Source: Synaphobranchus kaupii (taxonomy: Eukaryota > Chordata > Actinopteri > Anguilliformes > Synaphobranchidae). From it: DNA of 64,000 nucleotides. The position numbers and the translations under genes are program-made. Of the stretch, positions 1 to 12,788 are shown piece after piece. Under the pieces are notes generated by a model. That model saw only the letters and a program-made list of their open reading frames with translations, ran no database searches and had not been told where the DNA came from. Numbering within the stretch: position 1 is the first letter of the stretch; each line of letters begins with the position of its first letter. The DNA lies in NCBI GenBank assembly GCA_029718625.1, contig CM056381.1, positions 51,082,157-51,146,156 of the forward strand, read 5' to 3'.

Positions 1-814
1 AAATACCCTATTCTGAATTATCCCCCCAGGGGAGCACAGAGCAACTAATGAACATATTTCGCCACCATTTGGACTCATATCATGGCCAAAGTTCAATTTT
101 GCTTTAAGTACCGTGCCTCCCATCGGTGCGATTGCAAGAAATTAGATCATTATGACATTGTATCATATATTTTACCAGTTTAAAATAATAGTGTAATCAC
201 TAGACAATGTTTGCATCGTGTTAAAGCAAAACTGAAAACATCTTTGTGTCTATGCATATAATTACTCCTGTCTTGAGCACGAATCATTGAAAATGTATGT
301 TCCCTGATTTGAGTTAATTGAATCCTGCTACTAAAGCCAAAAGCAGACATATTATCTGAAATTGGTTGTTGGCTCCAGTTGGGGCAGTTGTGCAGTTCAA
401 GGCTCTGCAGAGATGACTGTAAAGCTATAACTCCACTCTCTCCTCTAACTCTAAACTGCTTAATGCTGCTTTCCTCTTGAGCTGCTTGGCGCTTTCACAG
501 GTATGAATTACTTTCTCTTCTGATCCTTTATCTTCCTGAGTATACCCCTGTGTGTGTGTGCGCGAGCGTGCTTGCGTGTGTGCGCGCATGCGTATGCGTG
601 TGTGATAGAGAAAGAATTAACGTGTGAATGTGTCTGTTTTGTGCACGTCTCGCTGTGCATGATTGATTCTTATTGATTTCTATACGGCTAGAGAAAGATT
701 GAAATGAATGTTAGTTTCAGTAGTAGAAACACTGCTCATCGTAATGGTGCCTGCACATCGTGTGAATGCACCGGCGCTGAAGGACGCTCAGTCTCGTCTG
801 ATCTGTCGTTGCAG
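1..814. other. Upstream sequence, probably intron of the first gene
   Basis: No coding sequence is recognised here. The stretch ends in a plausible splice acceptor (pyrimidine-rich tract ending TTGCAG at 809-814). A TG/CG-alternating simple repeat lies at about 549-606. The segment is probably the last intron of the gene whose terminal exon follows, but this is inference because no upstream exon was identified. Confidence 0.35.
549..606. repeat. TG/CG alternating simple repeat
   Basis: A purine-pyrimidine alternating tract of TGTGTG, GCGCG and GCATGCG words is read directly. It is an imperfect microsatellite of a kind that can adopt Z-DNA. Confidence 0.7.
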
Positions 815-918
815 GCGATGAGACCTATCAGGACATTTTCAGAGATTTCTCCCAGATGGCCTCGGACGACCCGGACAAGCTGAACCGGTTCCAGCCATAC
901 GACTCCCCGAGGGAGTGA
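815..918 (+). CDS. Terminal coding exon of an unidentified gene (C-terminal 33 residues)
   Basis: After an AG acceptor at 813-814 the exon opens with two bases finishing a codon, then reads 33 codons to TGA at 916-918. The peptide begins DETYQDIFRDFSQMASDD and ends in PYDSPRE: an acidic, amphipathic C-terminal tail with aromatic residues. Codons are GC-rich at third positions while the flanks are AT-rich, which favours real coding sequence. It is followed by a long non-coding tract with an AATAAA about 3.8 kb downstream, as expected for the last exon of a vertebrate gene. I do not recognise the protein and assign no function. The minus-strand reading across this exon is a shadow. The gene lies about 45 kb upstream of htr2b on the same strand. 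Confidence 0.55.
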
Positions 919-1677
919 GAGACCGCGTTCGAGGGGTCGCGCAGTGCTGTACAGGACATGTGAGCCGGGCATGGAGGTGGGGGCGTTTACACCAGGACCT
1001 CAGCTTAGACCACCTCTGTGAGAGCTCTCACAAACCCTGTTGATTATTTTAATCAACTTTAACGGTCCACCAGATTCAGATCAGTTTTAAATAGGAAACT
1101 TGTCTTTGATATAGTAAAAAAACAAAAATCACACTTCAACTCAAGACTTAACAAGGATGCCAATGATAACGCCGAGTCTACCTTCAAGTACACTGTGCAA
1201 TTGCATCCGTCTATATGTAGATATGACACCCACATACTGTGTACCTGAAAGAGTGAGCATATTACAGTTATGATTTATCCAAGGGTTTGTAATGAAGTCA
1301 ATGTAATGTTAATAGTTTATCCTGACTCTTGGCTCAACTGTGTTAAATCTGTATACAGTTTGGCTCCCACACTTTTGTCATATTTCACTTGATCCTTCAA
1401 GTACCAAATTTATGCAAGTTTTTTCTAATTGTTTATGTTTTGTTCATTTTAGTGATGGATAGTCATGTTTTGTGATAGGATAGAAATACTGTATAATCAT
1501 CCTATATCAGGTATTCAAATTTTGGAATTTGCATTAGACAAGAAGTTGAACCATGCTCTTGTGTCCTTATTGGTTCATCAGCGTATTAAGAACCGATTTT
1601 ACTCTGCATTAAAAAAGAAGGCGGAAGGCGGACGAAAATGCATGCATGCACAGTTTGCTTCAATATCATATCATATA

Positions 1678-2745
1678 CAGTCAAGCCGGAAAGTCTGCAC
1701 ACTCCTTTCACCTTCTCCACGTTTTATTACGTTACAGACATATTCTACAATAGATTGAGTAGATTTTTTGTCTCAAAATTCTACACAAAATAGCCCATAA
1801 TGACAAAGTGAAAACAGGTTTTTAGACATTTGTGCTAATTTATTAAAAATCAAAATGTAAAATATCATATGTACACAAGTGTGCACACCCTTTGATATGA
1901 CACCCAAAAGTGTATTTTTTTCCACTGATACTGCTTGAGATGTTTCTACAACTTAATTGGAGTCCATCTGTGATAGATTCAATTGATTGGACATGATTGG
2001 GGATTGCCGACACCTGCCTATATAAGGTCCCACAGTTGACAGTGCATGTCAGAGCACACTCCAAGCCATGGGGTCAAAGGAATTATCTGCAGACCTCAGA
2101 AACAGGATTGTGTCAAGGCATAGATCTGGAGAAGGGTACAGAAAAATCTCTGCAGCTTTACAGGTCCTTGAAGAAAACCTGCTCCACAGCGCTCTGGACC
2201 TCAGACTGGGGCGAAGGTTTACCTTCCAACATGACAACGACCCAAAGCACACAGCCAAGAGAACAAAGGAGCGGCTTCGGAGAAAGTCTGTGCATGTCCT
2301 TGAGTGGCCCAGCCAGAGCCCAGACCTGAATCCAATTGAACATCTGTGGAAAGAGCTGAAAATGGCTGTGTACCCACGCTCCCCATCCAACCTGACGGAG
2401 CTTGCAAGGATATGCCAAGAGGAATGGGCAAAAATGTCCAGAAACAAGTGTGCCAAGCTCGTAGCTTCTTTCCCAAGACGCCTTGAAGCTGTAATCGCTG
2501 CCAAAGGTGCAACAACCAAGTATTAGGCTAAGGGTGTGTACAGATATGTAACCCCTAAATAACCTATTTTTGTCAGTAAAATAAAATTGCATATTTTCTA
2601 AAAACCTGTTTTCACTTCGTCATTATTGGCTATTGTGTGTAGATGTTTGAGGCAAAAAATGAACTCAATCTATTGTAGTATAAGTCTGTAACGTAATAAA
2701 ACGTGGAGAAGGTGAAAGGAGTGTGCAGACTTTCCGGCTTGACTG
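1678..2745 (+). mobile_element. Internally deleted Tc1-like transposon
   Basis: The element starts CAGTCAAGCCGGAAAG and ends in the reverse complement, with terminal inverted repeats matching for at least 60 bp. It is flanked on both sides by TA (1676-1677 and 2746-2747), the target duplication of Tc1/mariner. At 1,068 bp it is shorter than an autonomous Tc1 (about 1.6 kb) because the middle of the transposase gene is missing. It sits in the putative 3' UTR of the first gene. Confidence 0.9.
2068..2526 (+). pseudogene. Tc1 transposase with central in-frame deletion (152 aa)
   Basis: The reading frame runs from ATG to stop without interruption but is 152 residues against about 340 for a full Tc1 transposase. 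Residues 1-33 resemble the first helix-turn-helix of the DNA-binding region (MGSKELSADLRNRIVS, then RHRSGEGYRKISAAL). The sequence then jumps directly to the C-terminal catalytic part, with HDNDPKHTA carrying the second catalytic Asp near residue 58 and SPDLNPIEHLW carrying the Glu near residue 90, ending AAKGATTKY. The second helix-turn-helix and the first catalytic Asp are absent, so it cannot be catalytically active. The deletion is in frame, so a short DNA-binding or dimerising product could in principle be made; that is speculation. Confidence 0.85.
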
Positions 2746-4445
2746 TATATGTGGGTGTTGCTGCTCTTAATGGCTTTAAGCTGTTCTACATTCAACTAAA
2801 AAAGGCAATATGGACAGGACACAAAACCAAAGTAATGAACGAGGTCTTTTTCTTTCTCCACCCGAAATTAATTCTGCACCAACATAGCTGATTTTTTCAC
2901 AAGAAAAAACTATAAACTACCATTACTGTAGTTTTTTACCAGTCTATGCATTTTTATTGGTTTTGTTTCCATTGAGCATCTATGTACTTATTGTCTTATG
3001 CTGTTACTGAAATCTATGCGATGTCTTCTATGATTGGGTGTATGTATGCACACAGGTATATATTTTTGTGTGCTGAAATGAAATGAAGTACGATTTGTTT
3101 GGTAAGTGTTGATCATTCTTAGCCATTTTGCATTACTGAATGTAAGGTGCTATACCAGAACTATTGTTAGCTTTAGAGAAGGTTAAACTCTACCCAATGG
3201 TCCAACTGATAACTTCAGTGCAAGTTACGAATCCTTTCAGAAAAGTTCAATTTCAGTATACAGTACGTGAATACCCAAATTGCCTAAAAAAAGACATTCC
3301 TTTCCCTCTTCTTTGTGTACATATAAGTATATTGTACCAAAGATTTTGCCCTTAACGGACTGAGAACATTTGGGAAATGTCCCATCTACTATTCATGATT
3401 ATAAATGTGCGCAAACCATTTTGTTATCCATGCAATAATAGATATTGCATACATTTTGAATGCAGATGCAGTTGATATGCTATGTTATCTAGCCTTCACA
3501 CCACATACTTTGCAGTGTTTTGCATAATCCCCATACAGGGAATCAGTTTCACAAAGTTACAAACCAGTGGTGTTCTTTGTACCTCTGCCCCATTAGGGTC
3601 ATTTTATCTTTAGAGAGTTCAAACGTAAGATTTGTTTTTTGCATTATATTTGTTTTTTTAGGCGTTAAGGTTTGTGTCCTTCCTCGGCACAGGTATGCTG
3701 GGACTGTAGAATTTGTGGTAGAATCATAGTGTGTTGCACTGTGTGATTCTGCGTGCGAGGAGTTACTCGGTTTTGCATCCTGTTTCAATCAGACTCAGGC
3801 CATACTGTTGGACATGCTCATTTCAAACAAGCAGTCATCCAGTTCATTTTCTTTTTTTAAGCACAAATGCATATTTTCATTTAGAAGACCAAGACAACAT
3901 TAACACCGTCGAAGTCAGTCAGTTGTGAAATTTTTGCTGTAATATTTAGTATTCTCATTCGCAAATGTCTTAGAATAGAATTGTTTTGAGCCTGTCCCCT
4001 GCCATTGATGTGTACCAGAAGTCGGAACAGACTGGAAGGACACACATCAGCACTATATGTGGTGTGCTGTGTGCAGATGAATCACACTCTATAACAGCTG
4101 AGTAATCCTGCAAGTGACCAGCCGTCCACACAGCTAATTGGCTGAGGATTACTCAATAAGGACACATTGTGGAACCTCCTTTTGTGTGCCATCATAGGCA
4201 CTGTGGTGTAATGCTGGGATTCCGTTCTTCAGGTGCATTCCTCTCTATACAGAGAGCATCTGGTATGTGTCTTGTGAATATATGCAGTTTGTTCCATTTG
4301 TATTTCTTATTTTTACACAACAGTAGGTGTAAATTCTGTAAATACTGTACATAATGTATGAACAAATATCCAAGAAAGCCATGTTTTACACAAATGACAG
4401 TGGTACTTGAGTCATTAAAATAAGCTTTTGAAAGTTAAATTGCTG

Positions 4446-4448
<3 letters not shown>

Positions 4449-4477
<29 letters not shown>

Positions 4478-4478
4478 A
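4449..4478. repeat. (TA)n microsatellite
   Basis: An uninterrupted TA dinucleotide run of about 28 bases is read directly inside the putative 3' UTR. Confidence 0.9.
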
Positions 4479-4744
4479 TGTTAACACATATAGCGGTTTT
4501 GTGTTGTTTTTGTACTTCGATTGTAGATCTTGTCCTTTGTGTCCTGTGGCGTTTGCTGTCTCCTTAAGCTGAAATGCAAAACTGAAGGCAGCTACTGTCA
4601 GACAGAGACACCCAGTTCTGCTTTGCTTTTAACATTCCACTTACCTGTGTCATGCTTTAATTTTTCACCTTTTTTAAATAGAATTCGTTCATGTTAAATA
4701 TATTTTTGTAAGTATGACCGTTGGCGCTGCATGCGTATCTGTGG

Positions 4745-4750
4745 AATAAA
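4745..4750 (+). promoter_or_regulatory. Candidate polyadenylation signal of the first gene
   Basis: Canonical AATAAA (in TGTGGAATAAACTC), the best candidate for the 3' end of the transcript whose stop codon is at 916-918. No transcript evidence is available. Confidence 0.4.
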
Positions 4751-4770
4751 CTCTTAATTTAGCCCTACTC

Positions 4771-6724
4771 AACGAATCCTGACAAAGAGAAAGCCCGAAT
4801 CATCCAGAGTAGAATTTGTTGGGCCGAAGGTGAGTTTATGTTTGCCGGTGTCTTACACATTGTCTGGGCTGAAGCTGCGAAGGACAGAACAACACAAGTT
4901 TTAGTGCATCAGCCAGTCAATCCTTTCTTATGGCAGCAAAGTCAAATTTACTTATCTATGCTTGCTTACATTTCACATAGTTGCAGTTATTTTTAATAGT
5001 GTTTCTAATACAACTATTTTTATCTGTTAATAAAAGCTCAAAGATAATAGGATTTCCATGTTGATGGTAGGTATATCACTTTGGCAAGGATGTCGCAGCG
5101 CTTTAACTGTTAATGTTAAATGCCAATATTAAAACAACCTGACCTTACCTTATCTGAAGCTTAACAAAGTGCATTTGTATTTTAGAACATATTTAAACAA
5201 TTATTTCAAAATGATTTCAAGACTCATAAATGTGATGTGTATTACATGTACTGTATACATGTATATTACATTCTCACTATTGTTTTACCACCAATAAAAA
5301 TAATTGATAAGAATGTTTATTAGCCACAAGCCCAGTCAAGTTAAATGCCAAGTCTCTTGGTTTGAGCCGGAAAAGGTGGACCTTTTGGGTTGTGAATATG
5401 GTGTCATGAAAAATAAGTTTATTAAATAAGTCAGTTCAATTCCGTCCAGAAACCCTTTCTAGGCCAAGACCGTTTAATTACATTCATATTAAATTCCTGG
5501 TTAGTTCAATGCCAAATTTTGTTCTGTTCCATAAATTGAAGTCTTAATTTGTTGGAATGTACTGTACATACATTACATAATTCTAAAAGATAGTATTCAT
5601 AATAATACAAATAACAGGTTTTAGTGCTTTCAAACAGGGTTCTCAAGGAGCAGTAGGAGGAGTGAAAATACTAAAGGAGAAGAAACAAAAACAAAGATGT
5701 ATACAATGGAATTAAATTGAAGTGCCTGGACAGATGATATAAGGAAAATATGGCTGCATATTATAATGTTGCTGGTGCATTTGTTCTAGATAGGTTTGGG
5801 TAAAGATTCAGTCTGCTAGTGATAATGCTGCTTAGGGACTTTTTTTTTTTTTTTTTTACCAGTTAGTTAGATAGTTCCAAGTACTGACTAATATTCTCCT
5901 CTTCTTTAAGTTCAATCAGCAGCACTCCCATCACACTGACATCGTTGGAAAAAGGGTTTAATAGTCATTCACCAATGATGTGAAAGCACTTTTACGTCCA
6001 ATTACATCCTGGTTCTAGAAACGTCTCTGCACCAGTGACTATGGTTCAACGGTTTAACCTACCAGGGGGATTGTAGTTGTTTACATCTTCAATTGTTCTC
6101 ACATTTCTCAACATTTATATCTGTTTGTTTCTTCATGAAGTGCAGTATTACTTTTTCCGCAGTATTACAATGTTCTATAAACATTGGTTCATGCTTTGGA
6201 CCTTGTGTTCCCTCTGTAGACTGAAACCAGGTGTTTGAAAGAGTAAATGGGACCAATTATGAGACCAGTTTCACTTCACAGGTTAAGGTTTCAAGGTCAC
6301 GCAGCTGAGCTTCAACCTCTTATAATTGGCCCAGCTGTCGGCTTTGGCGAGTAGCTATGGGGATCATTAGCGGTAACCTCATATACACCTTTGCACTCCA
6401 TAACATCTGTTTTCCCATATACGTATGTACAGCAGAGGGCTAACCGCTAGCGGTGCTTCATTTTAAAACATTATAGCCATTTCATTAGCAGAATGTTATA
6501 GATTACAAAGTAGATAGCATCCATTAGCCCAGCTGGATATTTACTTCATCATTCAGGATAAGTACCCTGTTAAAGTCTACAGCAGAAGCGTTTTAATTAT
6601 TTTCCCAAAGTGACTTACCAAAGTGGCGAATATTAACGTTAGTCTCCGGATTACAAAAGTGCAATATCACCACGAAGATATTCCCTTGTGCAGCAGTATG
6701 GCCACACTGTGGGACTGGGTTGAA
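4771..6724. other. Intergenic sequence, no gene seen
   Basis: AT-rich sequence with no convincing exon. A T-homopolymer lies near 5840-5858. Nothing else recognisable. Confidence 0.5.
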
Positions 6725-6967
6725 CAGGGGTGGTCAACTCCAGTTCTGGAGGGCCGGTGTGTATGCAGGTTTTTGCTGCCACTAATTACCCTTGATCAAT
6801 CATTCACTCATAGATTCAACCACAATAAAACTCTACAATACAGGCATACTGCTGTTCATATCACGGAATGTAGCTAAAATGTCAGGTCATGTAAATGATT
6901 GGGCTAATTAAGAGGAGAAATTGTTCTGAAATCCAGAAACGGATATGGCCCTCCTTGCCCATCCCTG
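6725..6967. mobile_element. hAT-like miniature element
   Basis: The left end reads CAGGGGTGGTCAACTCCAG and the right end is an imperfect inverted copy ending CCCATCCCTG. The flanking 8-mers are GGGTTGAA and GGATAGAA (6 of 8 identical), consistent with an old hAT target-site duplication. The internal words resemble another small element at 29071-29274 (GAGGGCCGGTGTGTATGCAG against GAGGGCCGAGTGTATGCAG). No coding capacity. Confidence 0.6.
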
Positions 6968-9900
6968 GGATAGAAGATGGATATGGGTATGCGTTCATGC
7001 TGGGTCTCTGTGTACACCTGATAAAGGTGTGACTGTGCATAGATCAATGTTTCAAAAATAACCAAAACCATAATTTTATAAAAACATGAAATTAATTTCA
7101 CTTGGAGATCCCAGAGAATGTTCTAGTTATGATAAAATGGCTAGAGATGTGGTTCACGAATGCAAGCCACCCACAGTGTCAAACATTGGGTTGAGATGTG
7201 GAATTGCTACAGGCTTACAAAGTTCCGATTTCTTCTTTTTTAATTGGTTTGTAATTCATGGCAGATTTGCATCAAAGATAACTGGTGCATTTGAACCTGA
7301 AAGGCATGACACACTATCCAAACATCCCATCCTGTAAGCAGTCTAGTTGTGACTCACATCTGTTATATCTCTTATTACGCACATGAATGTTTGAAGGTTA
7401 GGCGAAAGACAGCAGCAGACACCATCCAAGAGCAACATGTGGATGACAGAAATGAAAGATTTTAACTCTTGTGGTTTTGCCTCCAACATCAGGCAAACTA
7501 CAACGTACCATTCATGAGCTCCATTCACAGAAATGTGTACACAGACAAAGCCTTTGGTCATCATATTTTTATGGCTTGCTGCCATGAATAGTTAGGGGTC
7601 TCGTTGTCGGTCTTCAAGTGAAAAATGTGAGGAGGCATTGCTTACATTCTGTAGCCATGAAATTGTGGGGCAAGGAATTCTGGGGGTTCTGAGTACCTAC
7701 CATTTCCCCTAGTCTTGGGACCATTTAGGGGCAAAAGTTGAAAATAGAAGTGTAGCCCTTTCCACAATAACTCTGTAGCACTGTTTTGGTCAGCAGAAAC
7801 AGTGGGAGGAAACAGTATTTGAAATTAATTTGATATCCTTTTCATTGTGAAATGGGAAATGGAGTTATAATGCATTTCTTGGCAGCTTAATGCTAAACTT
7901 GTCCATGTGTGGCCCAAATATAAAAAACAAATAGGGATTATAAAGGGACTGCCTAAGAGAAACTTTGGTGGTAGCAGAGGTTTTGGAATTAGTAGAATGT
8001 TGTTTAAAAGAGCCAATATGTGTTATTGAATCTGTGTGTTTGTTTTTTTTAAACATATTTCATATTTATGTTACCAACATAGCTCAATTAGTTCAACATT
8101 AGATCATTAGATTTTTTTAAATAAAAGCTATGGACAAACTATTTATTTATCTGTCATGTATCATTTAAGTAGTGTCAGCTGCACCACTGACATATGAAAT
8201 GAAAGCCTTCTTAGAAATAAAGCTGTAACACACAAATCAGTGACTTTGTATTTAGGGTTCAATGGATGAGTCCCTGAGCCAAAAAAAAGTCCTTGGTGTA
8301 GACATGTGCCTCAGGGACTTTTATCCAATTCCAGTTTTCATTTATAATATCGTACAGGGAAGGGGAGGTTTCGATTGGTAGGGTATCCTCTGGTGGACCA
8401 CAGAGTGACATGAAGAGGACAAGAGCCCTGCATGCCTGCGGGAATAGGACCCAACAGTGTTTCTTGGATGCAGGAAACATTGTGCTTCAGGCTGGAGCAA
8501 GTGATCAGATTAGAAAGTTGCAGGACTAGCATTTTTGAAAATTAATAAACCATTATCTTTGTCTGGTAAGTGTCATAATAAAATTCTAAAACACAACCAC
8601 TGTAACCAATGTTCTAATTCGATAACCACCTGGCCATAACCTTAGATTCACACAGCACCTACAAACTTCTCATCAATAAATTAGCAAATAAAGCAAAACA
8701 TTTCTATATATGATACAATTTTGCCATATCTCACAACATTAGCGTCCCACTCCCACAAAAGAGGCTATTGAGCCTTTAAGCAAAAATGGGAGTTTTTAAA
8801 TAAAAAGGCTAAAATAAATGAGGAACTACAATAATAACAGGCATGAAGAACAATGTGAAATTAGGCCAGATTTCAGGTATGGAGAGCTAGGCAGGTATCA
8901 CTCGGAAAGGATTTTCTAACAGCTGGAAATTGGGCTCTGATTCTTTCTTCCTTTGCCTTTTCTCTCTATTCAACCAGATATTCCAATTCTCTGTTTGCTT
9001 CTGTATCCTGCAACAGACATGAGATATCAGAAAAAACAGCCCTTTGAGGGCTGTGAAACCAATTGATTCATTGAGGCAAAACAAATGCAAGGATTCATTG
9101 CAATGAGAAACAGTATACCTTCATTAAACTTTTATGTTTGTATTCAAAAGACATTTCCGATTTGAAGTATTCCTGAAAAAAAAATCATTCCATGACCAAA
9201 ATGATAATGGCAAAGAGATGAATTTGGTTCAGCTTCAATGGGATATTAATCTTGACGTGGTGTGTTGCACATACACGTCTTATCAGCCAGAGGACATATG
9301 CCTGGCCTTATTCTCCTGACTGATCGGAGTTGTGTGAAAGCACATGAGCTGCTTTTCTGACCTCAGTGGCCTTGTAGAATTTCACTTGTGTGATTGAATC
9401 TACAGAAGATGACATGAGTCTGCCTGACAGTAATTATTTTTCAATTAGCTAAGGTGCAGCTCAGCTTTTGACTCATATGGGGTTCAACCTAAATTAAATC
9501 TAAATGTGTTGGCTGGAGGACAAAAACGGGGTTCATCTTCTGTTGTGGAGCAGTCACTGCAAAGGTTTACACAGCACACAGTGTCCTACCAACACGTATG
9601 CACAAATGCATTTCAGAAAGTGCGCCAGAGACCCACCCATGCTAACGGCAGTAATAAAAAAAATGTGGCACTTTTGACATAATAGGCCAAAGGTTCTATT
9701 ACATTTCTACTTGCCTGAAAATGTTATACTTGCCTATTTGGACAACTAGAGACTGTAATTGCCTTTGACGAGCCTTAATGTCGAGGCCTGCCAACGCATT
9801 ATATTCATTTTCTATGTAGAGCAGGAGATGCGTCCAAGGCGGTGCATGATGGATGCGGCCCGGCCACTGTTCACATCTACTTGCGACATGGTTCACCTGC

Positions 9901-12226
9901 TCTAGTGGATTTTCCTGCCAGCATTTGTATGAAATACTACGATTTCCACTTTTTAAAACATGCAATAGCTCATTTCCCATGTTGTTTATTTTATACAGCC
10001 TTCTTTGCCTTCTTCTCTTTATCATGTGTGTAAATAAAGTTGAAAGGGACTGTATGAAGATGTGCCCTTTAGTGTAAAAAAAATATGTACAGGAAGGTTT
10101 AGAGAGTACACGTATCCAGTTTTCAAGACGTGCTGTGACTGAAACAAGGAGGGCGTTTGTACATCAATAGAAGTGCTCTGGCTGATTTAGCACAGGTGTG
10201 AGTGCTGGACTGGCACCTGGACCTGACCTTGAGAAGATAAGGTGAGAAGTGTAGCCTCTCTTATTCCAGCTTCATGGTTCACTGTTGCAGGTACATCTTT
10301 ACCTGCTCTGTTCCACGTTGCAGTCTTAATGTGTCAGGTACGTCTTCACCTACTTTGTTCTGCATGTCAGTGTGCTGGCACTAAAAGCTGGAACAGAAAG
10401 GGGCTGGTGGGCTGTGCTTTTAAGATTTAAAACCTGCAGTGTCTCTTGGTGTGTCACTAGCCTTCATTGCAATTGCTTACCAGCATCCAGGATCCCTTGA
10501 CCCAAAATTGCCTCAAACCTGGCCATTGATGACCTAGGTGTAGAGCTCTCAAAACTGTTTAACTTGCTGGGAGAGGGGAGAGTCATCAGGGGAGCTCCAT
10601 GGGGCCTCAGTGGGACCTCCATGGGATCCGAGTGGGACTAAAATGGCCCAGTTCAAAGTGATGAAACAAAAAAACCTTTAATTCCTCACCTCAATAGATG
10701 CAGATTCAAAGTTGCATTGACACCTTCTGCTTCTGCCATTAGGGCCTCTGTCTCCATTATGTCAATCTCCGAAATTCAAGTTAATCCCTGCTGCTGAAGT
10801 CATGGCCACTACTTTCAGTTCCGGAGGGCGGCTTAGGGAGCTATGCTCTGCTTTGACATCATGGACAGGGTTGAGCCCCTTATGAGCTCATATTGATCTG
10901 TTGATCTCTGCAAGCACACAGAGGATGTTTACACGCCCCTTTGGAGTCATTTTGATCTTGTATCGATCTCTTTATCTCTGCAAGCCCACAAATGATGTTT
11001 ACATGCCTTTATCTGTGTCAACATTTTAAAGTTTTCATTCAGATTAAGCGCTAGTGATGGAAAATCCTGGAGCTGACATATAACCCCGCCCCCCGTGCTT
11101 TTGTGACTCTGCTTCAGTCTCAACAAAAACACAGGACTGGGCAGGTTTTAGTTTAATCGATATGTAGGTACGTAGCAAGACATTAGCTCCTTGGGTGTAA
11201 TAGAATATTTAGAAAACAGAACTGGCAATATATTTAGCCATATATTTATGAGGCAGACCTTTTACTTTTCCTATTTAAATGAACTGCTCTGGAGCAGGAC
11301 AGGAAGCAAATGTGTCTACTGTCACAGCTGGCACTATAATAATTCTGACTGCAGTCCAGTACAAATCAAGAACAGAGCGCATTCACTCACACACAGATGA
11401 ACACTGTATATTGATTTTCTGTTGACAGCATATTATTTTTTTTTGGCATGGCTTCTTTGGAGTGAAAAAACTGATATTTGATGTTGCAAGTAAATATTAA
11501 ATTGCGTGTAAAAAACAGCAAGTATAAAGTGTTGACCAGCATTCATTGGACTGCTGATGACATGAAAGGCAGTTCACCCAGCATGGGCACTCTATCACAG
11601 AGGTGCTGAAGACCCCCAGGGGATCTGTCTTCATTCAACCTGGAGATTAAAGACAATGTGTGCTATGTGTCTCCAATTCCGATTAATCCAGTAAATTGGA
11701 ACTGCGCAAATACTCTTTGGGGAACAATCCAAAGAGCTTGATGTTCAATTTAATACTTCAGTGGGTGATGGCTGGATCTCACACCGCCCTCCGTCTTGAA
11801 AGTTTGACATTAAATGTGGCTAATGTGTGAACAACGTGCACAAGTCAGTAGGAGGGTGAGACTAAGCCCTCACAGAACACTGTCACTCACCTTGTGGCAG
11901 GTGACCTTGGAGGGCTGGATTATGAAGAGAGCAGTGGCGATGAAGGTCGCATGTAGCTGAGAGTGGTGGTGGTCATAGGCTTCAGGAGGTTGCAATATCG
12001 AACAGGGTATTCCAGGAAGAATAGCAGCGAGCAACAATTAGCATGACCAAGCAGTAATAGCCTCAACAAAGCCATTCTATTAGTATCCCAATATGAAAAA
12101 TCAGCCGAAGCCTTCAAAATGATGTTGGCTGTCATTGGTGTGCATCCTAAAAAATGTATACATGCTTTGGACATGATTCATATTTTACTATTATAGCACC
12201 CCCATGAGGCCACTTAATATAACCAC
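6968..12226. other. Intergenic sequence, no gene seen
   Basis: More than 5 kb of AT-rich sequence. The short reading frames on both strands lack recognisable domains or splice context, and no RNA gene was recognised. Confidence 0.5.
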
Positions 12227-12404
12227 TGGATTGGGCCTCATTCATGAAATGTGTGCAGAACGAATTTGTGCTTAAATCATTCGTATTAGCATTTTTGCTC
12301 GTATTTTGGCATTCATCAAAGTTTTCGTATCTGAGGTTTGTTCTTACGTATGAACAAACTTTACACCTGCTCATCACCACGCGTACCCCATTCATAATTT
12401 CAAA
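12227..12404. repeat. Degenerate repeat beginning GGGCCTCATTCATGAA
   Basis: It begins GGGCCTCATT and contains CGTA/AACAAA-type words. A similar start and layout occurs at 60095-60232, and the reverse form of this end appears near 33940-33962 (ATAAATGAGGCCCC). Probably a family of small DNA transposons; the superfamily is not determined. Confidence 0.35.
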
Positions 12405-12788
12405 ATGCCGCTAAATGTAGCTTCTGAATGTCAATTAGAATGTTAATTTATTTTAGTTTTCTGTGAAATTCACAAGACTAAATGTAGCCTTTGAAGTGCA
12501 CAATGCAAACGTAAACAACTACGATTGTAAAAAGCAAACACCTTAGATTGCGCCTATTATTCAATTGTAGACTATGAACTTGTTTATTTAGACCCATAAC
12601 ACAATGAATGCTCCCAGTACTATTTTTTATAACTTTATAAGATTTAAATGCTATAATAAATTAATCTGGTCAATGTACCATGACACAAACAGCTGCAGAA
12701 AACATATTCGCTGATGGGATTTTATCATCCTTGATATGAAAAAAGTACTGCTTGTAATATGCGGTTTGTCTCGCTGGTTACATACATA
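12405..12788. other. Intergenic sequence, no gene seen
   Basis: AT-rich sequence with no recognisable feature between the degenerate repeat and the foldback element. Confidence 0.5.

Larger units (their letters stand above)
919..4770 (+). other. Probable long 3' untranslated region
   Basis: This AT-rich tract follows the stop codon of the terminal exon and has no coding potential of its own apart from an inserted Tc1 element (1678-2745). It contains many T-rich and TGTA-type words typical of vertebrate 3' UTRs, a TA microsatellite, and a canonical AATAAA at 4745-4750. The extent is inferred from the absence of an earlier convincing cleavage region; a shorter UTR is possible. Confidence 0.4.

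Noticed and set aside
481..500. Possible micro-exon ending at a GTATGA donor
   Set aside because: It would join in phase to the exon at 815, but it has only a weak acceptor and too few bases to judge.
2049..2592. Minus-strand frames of 98-156 residues over the Tc1 element
   Set aside because: Antisense shadows of the plus-strand transposase remnant, which has the recognisable motifs.
9699..10077. Overlapping frames of 63-108 residues on both strands
   Set aside because: No recognised domain, splice context or codon bias; typical chance frames in AT-rich intergenic DNA.
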